From the NCBI RefSeq assembly GCF_017939705.1, contig NZ_JAGKSQ010000011.1:1-64000 (forward strand): 64,000 nt of DNA, written 5' to 3'. The notes below the pieces were generated by a model, which saw only the letters and a list, made by a program, of their open reading frames with translations, was not told the DNA's origin and searched no databases. A program made the translations under genes and the position numbers. Of this stretch, positions 15,590 to 24,453 are shown piece after piece (position 1 is the first letter of the stretch; each line of letters begins with the position of its first letter). Source of the DNA: Halalkalibacter suaedae (GTDB lineage: Bacteria; Bacillota; Bacilli; Bacillales; Bacillaceae_D).

Positions 15590-15758
15590 TTTAGAGCGTA
15601 GACAAAATGCCTTTAAGAAAATGACTCTCAAAGGCGTTGTCGGGGACTAGTTTTTCAATTCATATATAGGAAAAAATCTATAAATCGTCTCCAATTTACT
15701 TCGTATAAGGGATCGTTCAAGAGGAAGTAGATTCCCATGTCTCCTCTAAAAAAGAGGA

Positions 15759-15860
15759 CGGGATGGGGGCCGACTCCTGCAGGAGGGGAGGGCAGGTGGA
15801 AATCCACCGGCGGAGCCGGTTAGTTCCACGCCCGCCGGAGGGTGCGTGCCCGCCATCCCG
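15759..15860. other. GC-rich foldable island, nature unknown
   Basis: About 100 bases of far higher GC than the surroundings, bounded by CGGGATGG (15759-15766) and CCATCCCG (15853-15860). It contains GGTGGAAATCCACC and GGCGG.../...CCGCC complementary blocks. There is no coding potential I trust. It could be another intergenic repeat or a structured RNA. Confidence 0.45.
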
Positions 15861-15910
15861 GTAGCGGATTCGAAGCGACTTATCTTGGCCATTCCTTTCA
15901 ACTACAAAAA

Positions 15911-15952
15911 AGCCTGTCGGCTGTCTCGCTTTGCGAGACTTTGTCGACAGGC
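15911..15952 (-). terminator. Terminator, GTCGAC family copy 3
   Basis: GCCTGTCGAC...GTCTCG/CGAGAC...CGACAGGC hairpin followed by TTTTTT read leftwards. With the adjoining AAGGTACCTC/GAGGTACCTT hairpin (15955-15980) it closes the aldolase gene. Confidence 0.8.
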
Positions 15953-15991
15953 AGAAGGTACCTCAATAATGAGGTACCTTTTATATCTAGC

Positions 15992-16954
15992 CTATTTAGA
16001 TTCAGGAGCCAAAGATGCTTCAGGTGAGGTGACCTTGTCATAAAAATCAACAAACTGATCACGCTCTTCACTTGCACGATAAGCCATAGCAACACGAGGA
16101 TGCTCATTAAGAGTCCCTGAGATCATGTATGGGATGATATAGCCCCATTCCCACTTCTGACGCATGGCAAGCATATGTTTTTCAATAACACCTAATAAAG
16201 GTTTAAGCTCATAGCTGGCTTTTTGAATATGACTTACAAGTAATTCTGTGTTGCAATTTCCAGCAGCACGTCCCATTCCATATACAGAAGCATCAAGAAA
16301 AGTCACACCATTTCTCATCGCAGTTAATGTGTTAGCAAAAGCTAATTGCATATTGTTATGTGTATGAATACCAAGTTGCTTATTTGGAATCATTGCTTTA
16401 AATTTCTTCACCTGGTGTTCAATATCCGCCGGATCTAAGCTACCAAAAGAATCAACAATATAAACGACATCTACAGGACTTGCTTCAACTAATTTGAATG
16501 CTTCGATTAATTGATTTTCAGGTACACTAGATAGAGCCATAATATTAAGGGATGTCTCATAACCCATATCATGGAACAGTTGGACAAGCTCTAGTCCTTT
16601 ATCCACTTCTCGAATATAGCAAGCCACTCGAATCATATCTAACGCACTTTGCTCACGAGGCAAAACGTCATTAGCATCAACGCGGCCAATATCCACAAGT
16701 GCAGATAGCTTCGTAAATTTCTTTTCAGGAATAATTTCATTTAAAAAGGCATCATCTAGAAATCTCCATGGATTCGGTTCAGTTGCTTGAAGAAGCTTCG
16801 CAGAGTTTTTATAGCCAATTTCCATATATTCTACCCCAGCATCACTTAGTCCATTATATAAATCTTGAACAAATTCAACACTGAAATCCCAATTATTAAT
16901 TAAACCACCGTCGCGAATTGTACAGTCAATAATTTTGCTACTACCTTGTTCCAT
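15992..16954 (-). CDS. DRE-TIM aldolase-domain protein (HMG-CoA lyase / oxovalerate aldolase-like)
   Basis: 320 residues, a complete TIM-barrel of the HMGL-like superfamily. The N-terminal motif IIDCTIRDGG gives the metal-binding Asp and catalytic Arg. LGIHTHNNMQLA supplies the two metal-binding His residues, and YGMGRAAGNCNTELL is the late conserved loop. Relatives cleave or form C-C bonds on acyl or keto acids (4-hydroxy-2-oxovalerate aldolase, homocitrate or isopropylmalate synthases). This group, often annotated only as aldolase catalytic domain protein, has no settled substrate. It is a single gene, with no aldehyde dehydrogenase partner adjacent as in meta-cleavage operons. The start is an ATG with CAGGAGG upstream. 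Confidence 0.85.
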   Translation of the reverse strand: MEQGSSKIIDCTIRDGGLINNWDFSVEFVQDLYNGLSDAGVEYMEIGYKNSAKLLQATEPNPWRFLDDAFLNEIIPEKKFTKLSALVDIGRVDANDVLPREQSALDMIRVACYIREVDKGLELVQLFHDMGYETSLNIMALSSVPENQLIEAFKLVEASPVDVVYIVDSFGSLDPADIEHQVKKFKAMIPNKQLGIHTHNNMQLAFANTLTAMRNGVTFLDASVYGMGRAAGNCNTELLVSHIQKASYELKPLLGVIEKHMLAMRQKWEWGYIIPYMISGTLNEHPRVAMAYRASEERDQFVDFYDKVTSPEASLAPESK

Positions 16955-17314
16955 AAAATCCTCCTGTAGACCGATATGTCATTTAGTAAGCTTATTATAA
17001 TCCTAAAGTCACTTTAACACTTTTACGCTTTTATGCACTAAAATATCCTAACTCGTTTTTACCATGTTTAACTGATTACTGTCAACCTTTTTCTAGTTAA
17101 ACTGTTTTATCCAGATTAACTCAAGCCTATGTTTTCACAACTGTAATGCTTTTTATTGTAATCGTCAATGAGAAAGTATAGATCCTTTCACGAAAGTATG
17201 TCCGAGCTTAATATCTCTAGCTTGCTGTATTGTTCGCATCGGGGTAAACTATACTTTGCCTTAAATATGTAATCAGAATGAGGAGATTTACTCAAGTATC
17301 AGGAGGAAATGAAA
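16955..17314. other. Divergent promoter region, no gene seen
   Basis: AT-rich spacer between the leftward aldolase and the rightward ABC exporter. TATAAT read leftwards at about 16993-16998 and TATACT at 17250-17255 are candidate -10 boxes. I see no riboswitch or T-box. Confidence 0.4.
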
Positions 17315-18310
17315 ATGAACATTATTGAGGTTGAAGATTTACGTAAAGAATTTAAATCACACTCAAGTCGCTCAGGTTTGCAAGGGGCGTTTCGGGACTT
17401 ATTTACAAGAAATTATAAAGTACTAGCTGCAGTCGATAATATCTCACTAACAATTAAGCAAGGAGAAATGGTTGGCTATATCGGAGAGAATGGGGCTGGA
17501 AAATCAACAACAATTAAAATGTTAACAGGCATTTTAACCCCTACCTCAGGTTCAATCTTGGTTAATGGAATGAATCCACATAAAGAGCGAGAACAATTTG
17601 TGCGCTCAATTGGTGTAGTGTTTGGGCAACGCTCGCAACTTTGGTGGGATATCGCGGTTCAGGAGTCATTTCGTTTGCTAAAAAAGGTATATCGTGTATC
17701 AGACGAGGATTACAAGAATCATATGGGACATGTTATTGAGACACTCGAAATTGGCCCTTTATTAGATAAGCCTGTTAGAAAGCTTTCACTTGGACAACGT
17801 ATGCGTTGTGAATTAGCAGCAGCACTTATCCATAACCCACCCCTTCTCTTCTTAGATGAACCGACAATTGGTCTAGATGTCTTGGTGAAATTGAAGATCC
17901 GCAAATTTCTTAAGGAAATAAATGAGCAATATAAAACAACTATCCTCTTAACAACACATGATTTGACAGATATTGAGGCTCTCTGTGAACGAGTAATCCT
18001 ATTAGATGAAGGCAAAATCGTCTATGACGGTAAACTTAATCAACTTCAAACAAATGCAGTAGAAGGAAAACAAGTAGAATTTCAGTTTCTATCAGAGTTA
18101 GTTGCTCCCCCTTCTACCTCGCCTAACGTTCAATGGCAGCAGAAAAATGCAACAACTTGGCTAGCAACAGTTAACGGAGACGAACAAATGGTTTCAAAGG
18201 TTATTAGCGAGGTTGTTCAAAAGCATCCTATAAAAAATGTTCGTATCAACGAAATATCAACGGAAGAAATCATTCGCAAGATTTATGAAGAAGGAATGGC
18301 CATCTCATGA
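17315..18310 (+). CDS. ABC exporter ATP-binding subunit (COG4586 type)
   Basis: 331 residues. Walker A is GENGAGKST (near residue 60), the Q-loop region VFGQRSQLWWD is a signature of the COG4586 group, the ABC signature is LSLGQRMRCE, and Walker B is LLFLDEPTIGLD with the switch His in TTHDL. A ~75-residue C-terminal tail follows. The ATG at 17315 is chosen since AGGAGG sits eight bases before it; another ATG six bases earlier is too close. It overlaps the first permease by four bases (ATGA). Family members export diverse compounds, including quaternary ammonium or viologen-type drugs in some bacteria. The substrate here is unknown. Confidence 0.9.
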   Translation: MNIIEVEDLRKEFKSHSSRSGLQGAFRDLFTRNYKVLAAVDNISLTIKQGEMVGYIGENGAGKSTTIKMLTGILTPTSGSILVNGMNPHKEREQFVRSIGVVFGQRSQLWWDIAVQESFRLLKKVYRVSDEDYKNHMGHVIETLEIGPLLDKPVRKLSLGQRMRCELAAALIHNPPLLFLDEPTIGLDVLVKLKIRKFLKEINEQYKTTILLTTHDLTDIEALCERVILLDEGKIVYDGKLNQLQTNAVEGKQVEFQFLSELVAPPSTSPNVQWQQKNATTWLATVNGDEQMVSKVISEVVQKHPIKNVRINEISTEEIIRKIYEEGMAIS

Positions 18311-19098
18311 GCAAATATATAGAAATGATTCGGGTTCGTTTTTTAATGATGCTTGCTTATCGAACAAACTACTATAGCGGAATATTAATATACAGTATAA
18401 ACATTGGTGCTTATTATTTTTTATGGACTGCGATTTATGGCGGACAAGAGGAAATAGAAGGATTATCAGTCCTGCAAATGACAACATATGTTGCAGTTGC
18501 TTGGATGGCTAGAGCATTCTACTTCAATAATATTGACCGGGAAATAGCAACAGAGATTAAAGAAGGTAAAGTAGCAATTGAAATGATCCGGCCATATAAC
18601 TACCTAGGAATGAAAACAATGCAGGGTCTTGGGGAAGGCCTGTTCCGTTTACTATTCTTTTCTGTGCCAGGTATGATCATTGTCGCCTTATTGTTTCAAA
18701 TCAGTTTCTCTGCTAATCCGAAAACATGGGTCTTCTTTTTTGTATCTCTAGTCTTCAGTTTCATTGTAAATACACAAATCAATCTCTTAACTGGAATTAT
18801 GACTTTCTTCTTATTTAACAATTCTGGTTTAATCCGTGCTAAGCGCGTCATTATTGATTTGTTCTCAGGCCTTCTTTTGCCGATTTCCTTTTATCCGCTC
18901 TGGGCTCAATCAGTCATGAACTATTTACCTTTTCAAGCAATCAGTTATATTCCTAGTATGATTTTCACCGAGGGCTTTGTTGGTGAAGAGATATATACCG
19001 CGGTTTTATTACAAGCTTTCTGGGCTATTATATTACTCATTCCAATTCAATTTTTATGGAACCTAGCAAAAAAACAATTAATCGTTCAGGGAGGCTAA
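18307..19098 (+). CDS. ABC-2 exporter permease subunit 1
   Basis: 263 residues with six predicted membrane segments. It belongs to the ABC-2 type permeases that pair with COG4586 ATPases. Motifs seen are ATEIKEGKVAIEMIRPYNYLG, the conserved coupling region between helices 2 and 3, and FSGLLLPISFYPLWAQ near helix 5. The start ATG overlaps the ATPase stop, so the two are translationally coupled. It works as a heterodimer with the next gene product in the cytoplasmic membrane. Confidence 0.85.
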   Translation: MSKYIEMIRVRFLMMLAYRTNYYSGILIYSINIGAYYFLWTAIYGGQEEIEGLSVLQMTTYVAVAWMARAFYFNNIDREIATEIKEGKVAIEMIRPYNYLGMKTMQGLGEGLFRLLFFSVPGMIIVALLFQISFSANPKTWVFFFVSLVFSFIVNTQINLLTGIMTFFLFNNSGLIRAKRVIIDLFSGLLLPISFYPLWAQSVMNYLPFQAISYIPSMIFTEGFVGEEIYTAVLLQAFWAIILLIPIQFLWNLAKKQLIVQGG

Positions 19099-19101
19099 AC
19101 G

Positions 19102-19887
19102 ATGTTTCATATTTCTATTTTCTTTCAATATGCCTCGCAATATCTTAAGACAAGATTAACTTATCGTGTTGACACCGTTGTTGAAATTCTGTCAGATTTT
19201 ATGTTTCAGGCTGTCAATTTACTTTTTATTCTAGTTGTATTTGGTCACACCACTCTTCTAAGTGGCTGGAACCGAGAAGAGATTATCTTCATATATGGCT
19301 TTTTCTTAGTACCTTATGCTATCTTCACTGCTTTCTTTAATATTTGGGATTTTAATGATCGGTATATCGTAAAAGGTGAAATGGATCGTATTTTAACACG
19401 GCCGATCCATAGTCTTTTCCAAATTATTATTGAAAGAATGGAACTAGAATCTCTGTTTGGGGTCATTACAGGCATGATCATTATGATTTATGCGGGAACG
19501 AACTTAGGTTTATCCTTTGCTTGGTACGATTACTTCATTTTTATTGCGATGGTGATTGGCGGAGCTTTCATCTATGCAGGTATCTTCATTTCAATTGCAA
19601 CAATTGGCTTTTGGTCGGATAGTAAGACAGATATTATGCCGATGATGTATAACATCGGAAACTATGGACGCTATCCAGTTGATATTTATAACAGTGTTAT
19701 TCGATTCGTACTAACATGGATCCTGCCTTTTGCCTTTGTCGGTGTGTATCCGGCTGCATACTTCCTACAAAGAGAGGAATGGTATGTGTACGCCTTTCTA
19801 ACTCCATTCATGGGTATTATTTTCTTGTTAATTTCCATTGTCTTGTGGAATGCTGGGGTAAAACGCTATCGGGGAGCTGGAAACTAA
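19102..19887 (+). CDS. ABC-2 exporter permease subunit 2
   Basis: 261 residues with six membrane segments, a partner of the preceding permease. The coupling region reads YIVKGEMDRILTRPIHSLFQ, the counterpart of the RP motif in subunit 1, and the late segment ILPFAFVGVYPAAYF is typical for the family. It starts three bases after the previous stop with GGGAGG upstream. The operon ends at a strong terminator at 19901. No regulator is adjacent. Confidence 0.85.
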   Translation: MFHISIFFQYASQYLKTRLTYRVDTVVEILSDFMFQAVNLLFILVVFGHTTLLSGWNREEIIFIYGFFLVPYAIFTAFFNIWDFNDRYIVKGEMDRILTRPIHSLFQIIIERMELESLFGVITGMIIMIYAGTNLGLSFAWYDYFIFIAMVIGGAFIYAGIFISIATIGFWSDSKTDIMPMMYNIGNYGRYPVDIYNSVIRFVLTWILPFAFVGVYPAAYFLQREEWYVYAFLTPFMGIIFLLISIVLWNAGVKRYRGAGN

Positions 19888-19900
19888 TACAACCACTTCT

Positions 19901-19948
19901 AAAAAGGTCACTCATCTCGGCTCTGGGCTAAGATAAGTGACCTTTTTG
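19901..19948 (+). terminator. Terminator of the ABC exporter operon
   Basis: AAAAAGGTCACTCATCT / AGATAAGTGACCTTTTT hairpin, T-rich on both strands. Confidence 0.85.
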
Positions 19949-20058
19949 ATGTAACTGATTATTTCCTCACTGTTCAGTAGCGGTTTACAACCGACAACTA
20001 ATGGCCGGATTCTGTATTAGTATATCCCTTTTGTCCCAGCCACTTCCTACTACTGTAT

Positions 20059-21285
20059 TTAAGCCAGTTCCTCTGTTTCTTTGCCGCCTTCACTTCGATC
20101 AACAAAGACTGCACAAGCAGCATCACCCGTAATATTCACAGCTGTTCGCAGCATATCTAGGATTCGATCAACTGCCAGAACCAAGGCAATTCCTTCAACA
20201 GGTAAACCGACAGACTGAAGCACCATTGCTAACATAATCATTCCTACTCCAGGTACTCCAGCTGTTCCAATACTTGCGAGCGTAGCTGTTAAGACAACTG
20301 TCAGTAAATCTCCCATTGATAACGAAACTGCGAAGACTTGAGCAATAAAGACTGTCGCAACAGCCTGCATAATCGCTGTTCCGTCCATATTAATCGTCGC
20401 ACCTAAAGGTTGAACAAAGCCTGAGATTGTTTTGGATACGCCTAATTTCTCTTGTGCTGTTTTCATAGATGCAGGGAGTGTTGCATTACTACTAGAAGTA
20501 CTGAATGCAATCGTCATAGCGGGGAAAAAGTTCTTAAAGAAATGAATTGGATTCATTTTCCCTAAGAAATAAGCTGTTGCTGAATATACAATTAGAACAT
20601 GTAGAACTAACGCAAGTATGACACAGAACATATACATTCCCATTGATGAGAGAGCTTCCAACCCTTGTTTACCTAAAGCAGATGCAATAAGTCCGAACGC
20701 ACCATATGGGGCAAGCTTCATGGCAATAGTTACGAGAAACATCATAATCTCATTTCCTTGCTCCATTAAACTATGGACACCCTTTGTTTTCTCACCTAAA
20801 AACGCTAAGGCAAAACCAACGAAAATGGCGAAGAAAATAATCTGAAGCATGCTTCCTGTTGCTAGCGAATCTATTGGATTACTCGGAATGATATTTAAAA
20901 GCGTTTCCATAACTGGCGGAGCTTCTTTGGCCGCAAATTCTTCTCCGCCATCAGCCATTAACCCCTCTTCTCCTGGTTGAATAACTAACGCTACTGCAAA
21001 AGCAATAGATAAAGCGAGTACCGTTGAGATCAAATAGAAACCGATTGTTTTTGTACCAATTCTACCTAGCTTTTTCGGCTCCCCTATCCCTGCCGTTCCC
21101 AGAACGATAGAAAAGAACACTAATGGCACAACAAGCATCGTGATCAGCTTCAAGAATATTTGACCAATCGGTGTAAATACATACGTATCCACATAGCCAA
21201 ACGCATCTGATGCAAATAAATTAAAGCCAATACCAACAATAACCCCTAAAATGAGTGCTAGAATGATTTTCTTTGTTAAACTCAT
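20059..21285 (-). CDS. Dicarboxylate/amino acid:cation symporter (DAACS family)
   Basis: 408 residues. The glutamate-transporter fold is clear: LKLITMLVVPLVFFSIVLG in helix 3, the Ser-rich hairpin TIAFSTSSSNATLP, NMDGTAIMQ in helix 7 and the closing VDRILDMLRTAVNITGDA. It takes up glutamate, aspartate or C4-dicarboxylates with Na+ or H+, and the exact substrate is not decidable by eye. The ATG at 21285 is chosen for the AGGAGG nine bases upstream; the earlier in-frame ATG has none. It is a single gene with a 450-base upstream region. Confidence 0.9.
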   Translation of the reverse strand: MSLTKKIILALILGVIVGIGFNLFASDAFGYVDTYVFTPIGQIFLKLITMLVVPLVFFSIVLGTAGIGEPKKLGRIGTKTIGFYLISTVLALSIAFAVALVIQPGEEGLMADGGEEFAAKEAPPVMETLLNIIPSNPIDSLATGSMLQIIFFAIFVGFALAFLGEKTKGVHSLMEQGNEIMMFLVTIAMKLAPYGAFGLIASALGKQGLEALSSMGMYMFCVILALVLHVLIVYSATAYFLGKMNPIHFFKNFFPAMTIAFSTSSSNATLPASMKTAQEKLGVSKTISGFVQPLGATINMDGTAIMQAVATVFIAQVFAVSLSMGDLLTVVLTATLASIGTAGVPGVGMIMLAMVLQSVGLPVEGIALVLAVDRILDMLRTAVNITGDAACAVFVDRSEGGKETEELA

Positions 21286-21572
21286 GACGTGTATCCTCCT
21301 TCTTTGTAAATTCATTGACAAGCTTTATAATCTCATTATGTTCTGTTACTCGTCAACATTTTTACATTCTATGTCAATTGATACAGAATAAAGAACTTTT
21401 CTCCGTAAAATAATCTGTCAATTTCAATATTGGAACTCTAAACTTATAAGCATTAAGACTAGATCCCACTGTTTAATATTAAAAGTAGCAGCGAAAGCGG
21501 GATTATATATTCTTCCAAATTACAGAAAAAAAAACTACTTGCCACTTTATGATTGGTAAAATCGCTTAATAT

Positions 21573-21628
21573 TTAACAAAAAGGAAGTGTTAGAAATGAA
21601 TTCATTTCTAACACTTCCTTTTTGTTAA
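21573..21628. repeat. Perfect 56-bp palindrome
   Basis: A 28-base arm starting TTAACAAAAAGGAAGTGTT is followed at once by its exact complement, centred on GAATTC with no spacer. It lies between the leftward crp-type gene and the symporter start. As RNA it would form a 25-pair hairpin with a tiny loop and a T-rich arm, so it may terminate transcription. The rest of 21286-21743 shows no gene. Confidence 0.9.
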
Positions 21629-21743
21629 GTCATAACCAACATTGTGGATAATGCCTGCTTTCAAATAAAATATTGTATAAACTGAATTCCTACGACGATA
21701 AGTCCACAGCATAATCTTAAGTCGAAAAGAAGACTTGATTCAA

Positions 21744-22433
21744 TTAAAAAGCTTCCTCATCTAATTTATCTAAGGAAATAAGGAAATAGCCATTCCTATC
21801 TAGTTCTAGGACAGCCTTTTTACGTAAGCGATTAATCGTTCGGTTCATTGTTTCTCTTGAGGTGCCAATCATGTTCGCTAGTTCTTGGTTTGTAAAATGC
21901 ATCGTCAATTTATACTTTCCATTGACCTCTATTCCATTTGATCGACATAATCGAATAAGCAGCATCACGATCTGTTGATACGTGTCACGAAGAATTTTCT
22001 CTTCAAGTCTATTTTGCAAATCAACCATTTTCTCACCTAAAACCTTGAACATTTTAATACACAGTTTTGGATATGTAAGCAGAATTGTTTCAAATTGTTC
22101 TACAGGAATAACTATTAACTCAGTAGATTCAAGAACTTCAGCATGTGCTGGAAATTGACCTTCCCTGAAAAAACCAGCATGGGGAAACATATCACCCGCT
22201 TCTAGTATTGATACAATTTGTTCTTTACCAGCAAGGTCCGTTTTGTGTATCTTAACCTTTCCAGCATATATAAAAAAGACACGATCAAGTCGTTCCCCCT
22301 GCATAAAAACATATGATTTTGCCTGATATGAACGTAGTTTTGAAATATCAACAATTGGCTGAATTTCTTCCTCACTAAGTTCCTTAAAAAGCGACACCTC
22401 TTGTAAGTGTTTCTTGATTATTGACACTTCCAT
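21744..22433 (-). CDS. Crp/Fnr-family transcriptional regulator
   Basis: 229 residues. Residues ~1-120 form a cyclic-nucleotide-binding-type beta roll (GKVKIHKTDLAGKEQIVSIL, GDMFPHAGFF). A long dimer helix follows, then an HTH at ~170-205 (TNQELANMIGTSRETMNRTI). The Fnr Cys cluster is absent: only two Cys are seen, in the dimer helix and just after it. Direct Fe-S oxygen sensing is therefore unlikely; heme- or ligand-based NO sensing as in DNR/NnrR-type proteins is possible. It is divergent from scdA/ric and shares its upstream region with a matching palindrome, so control of that gene is likely. Confidence 0.88.
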   Translation of the reverse strand: MEVSIIKKHLQEVSLFKELSEEEIQPIVDISKLRSYQAKSYVFMQGERLDRVFFIYAGKVKIHKTDLAGKEQIVSILEAGDMFPHAGFFREGQFPAHAEVLESTELIVIPVEQFETILLTYPKLCIKMFKVLGEKMVDLQNRLEEKILRDTYQQIVMLLIRLCRSNGIEVNGKYKLTMHFTNQELANMIGTSRETMNRTINRLRKKAVLELDRNGYFLISLDKLDEEAF

Positions 22434-22564
22434 TATCTACACCCCATGTCTCCTTGCATCATTTCTCCTAGATTATATCCTTCAAAGGTCAACTTCTATG
22501 ATTAATGTCACAATCTCTATTAATGATTGTACTTCTCTATATAGAAAATTTCATTTTAACAACG

Positions 22565-22580
22565 AGTGATATAGATCACT
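22565..22580. promoter_or_regulatory. Candidate Crp/Fnr operator before scdA
   Basis: AGTGATATAGATCACT fits the TGTGA-N6-TCACA plan with only the outer base changed. It lies 68 bases upstream of the scdA start and in the region shared with the divergent Crp/Fnr gene. Confidence 0.5.
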
Positions 22581-22647
22581 ACCTAGCCTGTAATTGATTG
22601 TTATTCTACAAATAGATTTACAAATCATACCCTTGGAGGTCCTAATC

Positions 22648-23355
22648 ATGGAACATATTTTTACTAAAACATCAATCATTGGAGACATTGTGGCTAAATT
22701 TCCAAAGGCAAGCGATCTTTTTAAGACATACAGAATTGATTTTTGTTGTGGTGGGAATCGTCCTATTATTGATGCCATTGACGAAAGACAGTTATCTGCA
22801 GATGAAGTCTTAACAAAACTAAATACACTTTACCATGATATGAAAGCTGTAAATGAATCTAGAATTGACTGGGAACATGCATCTTATCGTGATTTAATTG
22901 ATTATATTGTTAACAAACATCATCGTTATATTAATGAAGAAATGCCACTTTTAAGTCCTTACGTCACGAAGGTACTTCGTGTTCATGGATCAGATCAACC
23001 TCATTTAACACAGGTCCACCGATTATTTCATGAATTACGTATAGAGCTTGAACAGCATTTAATTAGTGAAGAGACCGAGGACTTCCCTCTTATCCTAGAA
23101 CTCGAACAAAATTATACTAAGAAGAACTATGTTAAATTACAAGAAGTAGTTAAGGAATTAGAAAGTGAGCACAGCCAGGCTGGTCAAATACTTAAGGACT
23201 TAAGAGAAATCACAAACGATTTCACCCCACCAGAGGGAGCTTGCGGAACGTACCGACTTGTTTATCAGCGTTTAGAAGATCTGGAATCCGATTTATTCGA
23301 ACATATCCATTTAGAAAATAACGTCTTATTCCCAAGAGCGATTGCTCAAACATAA
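22648..23355 (+). CDS. scdA: Iron-sulfur cluster repair di-iron protein (ScdA/RIC/YtfE family)
   Basis: 235 residues. The N-terminal ScdA_N domain carries the DFCCGGNRP motif (residues ~30-40). The rest is a hemerythrin-like bundle with di-iron ligands in NKHHRYINEEMP, the HRLFHELRIELEQHLISEE region, SEHSQAG and a late FEHIHLENNVLFP. The protein restores Fe-S clusters damaged by nitric oxide or peroxide. The ATG at 22648 follows GGAGGTCC at proper spacing; an upstream in-frame ATG has no ribosome site. It is divergent from a Crp/Fnr regulator, as RIC genes often are in NO-stress regulons. Confidence 0.9.
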   Translation: MEHIFTKTSIIGDIVAKFPKASDLFKTYRIDFCCGGNRPIIDAIDERQLSADEVLTKLNTLYHDMKAVNESRIDWEHASYRDLIDYIVNKHHRYINEEMPLLSPYVTKVLRVHGSDQPHLTQVHRLFHELRIELEQHLISEETEDFPLILELEQNYTKKNYVKLQEVVKELESEHSQAGQILKDLREITNDFTPPEGACGTYRLVYQRLEDLESDLFEHIHLENNVLFPRAIAQT

Positions 23356-23370
23356 CAACGTGACAAAATA

Positions 23371-23399
23371 AAAAAAACGCTCAAGATGAGCGTTTTTTT
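23371..23399. terminator. Bidirectional terminator
   Basis: AAAAAAACGCTC/GAGCGTTTTTTT hairpin between the convergent scdA and HD-GYP genes. Confidence 0.9.
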
Positions 23400-23405
23400 C
23401 AGTAT

Positions 23406-24404
23406 TTAGTCCATATAGCTTTCTTCTAATATTGATTCAACAATAATTGTTGGTTGGTTACTCAAATCGATTTCCTTATTAATGTCAATAAGTCTTACAA
23501 TCGGACGGTGGGGATTCGATACAACCCTTGTGACAATCCCCTTGCCTTTACTACCGATGTTCAATTGAACATTGGTACCTGGGGGATAACTAATAATTCC
23601 CTGACTAAAAGCTAACACAATGTGATGACGATATTTGATTTCATTCAATGCCATGATTTTTTCAATTGCTTCGTGAGGGACATACCCCTCTTTGGAAACC
23701 AAATTTTCATAGTCATTTGCAATGCTACAAATTTGAGCAAATTCTAGAATATCTTCACCACTTAGATTTCGTGGAAATCCTTTTCCATCAATGGTTTCAT
23801 GATGTTGATAAGCAATATGAGCAGAAATTAAACTTATTTCTCGGTGAGCCCTTAGCATATTAAATCCTGTCTCAGGGTGCTTCTCCTGTTCCGTTGCACC
23901 TGCTTTGCCAATGTCATGCAGTAAACACCCAATCCCCAAATCATTTAATTGAGCAAAGGTATAGCCAATTTTCTTGCCGATTTGGAGGGCAAGTAACGTG
24001 ACATTAACTGAATGAGCAAATAATGAAAGACCTTGATCAACCGCAGAAGTAGGAATAAGCATTATTGCTGGACGTTTACTTACTTCCTCAATTAACTGCT
24101 TTACTGATTTTTGAATGTCCGTTAACGGTAAGGGACTTTTTGCTTCAGCTGATTTATAAGCATTCTCGACAATGGAGATGATATCTAACCATGTTGGCAT
24201 GTCCATCATCTCCTCCATTGAAATTCCTTTTGACTTCGAATCCTCAATGAATAAGTATCTAATTCCAAGCTGGATCAGCTTTTCCTTATATTTTGGATGA
24301 ATCGTGCTTCCTGTTCCTAACAATACCCTTTTTTTTGCGTCACATATTGGTTTTGCTAATTGCATATAATTTTGATTATAGTCTTCAATATTGATCATTC
24401 TCAT
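23406..24404 (-). CDS. HD-GYP domain protein (probable c-di-GMP phosphodiesterase)
   Basis: 332 residues. The HD metal site GCLLHDIGKAG lies near residue 160 and the GYP region reads YQHHETIDGKGFP, with Phe for Tyr, a common variant. HD-GYP enzymes hydrolyse cyclic di-GMP. The N-terminal ~110 residues carry no recognisable receiver, and the C-terminal ~75 residues form a small beta domain (NIGSKGKGIVTRV) seen in Bacillus homologues. GGGGAG precedes the ATG. It follows cheY by 49 bases on the same strand, so the pair may link chemotaxis or motility signals to c-di-GMP. Catalysis is inferred from the intact HD and HHE residues. Confidence 0.85.
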   Translation of the reverse strand: MRMINIEDYNQNYMQLAKPICDAKKRVLLGTGSTIHPKYKEKLIQLGIRYLFIEDSKSKGISMEEMMDMPTWLDIISIVENAYKSAEAKSPLPLTDIQKSVKQLIEEVSKRPAIMLIPTSAVDQGLSLFAHSVNVTLLALQIGKKIGYTFAQLNDLGIGCLLHDIGKAGATEQEKHPETGFNMLRAHREISLISAHIAYQHHETIDGKGFPRNLSGEDILEFAQICSIANDYENLVSKEGYVPHEAIEKIMALNEIKYRHHIVLAFSQGIISYPPGTNVQLNIGSKGKGIVTRVVSNPHRPIVRLIDINKEIDLSNQPTIIVESILEESYMD

Positions 24405-24453
24405 CTTGATGTTCTCCCCACCAATTTCTATAAGTTCTATCCATACTATCTTA

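Noticed and set aside
15399-15650. Open frame through the repeat region after the LysM gene
   Set aside because: It is made of large-repeat and mini-palindrome sequence, with no ribosome site and no protein-like composition.
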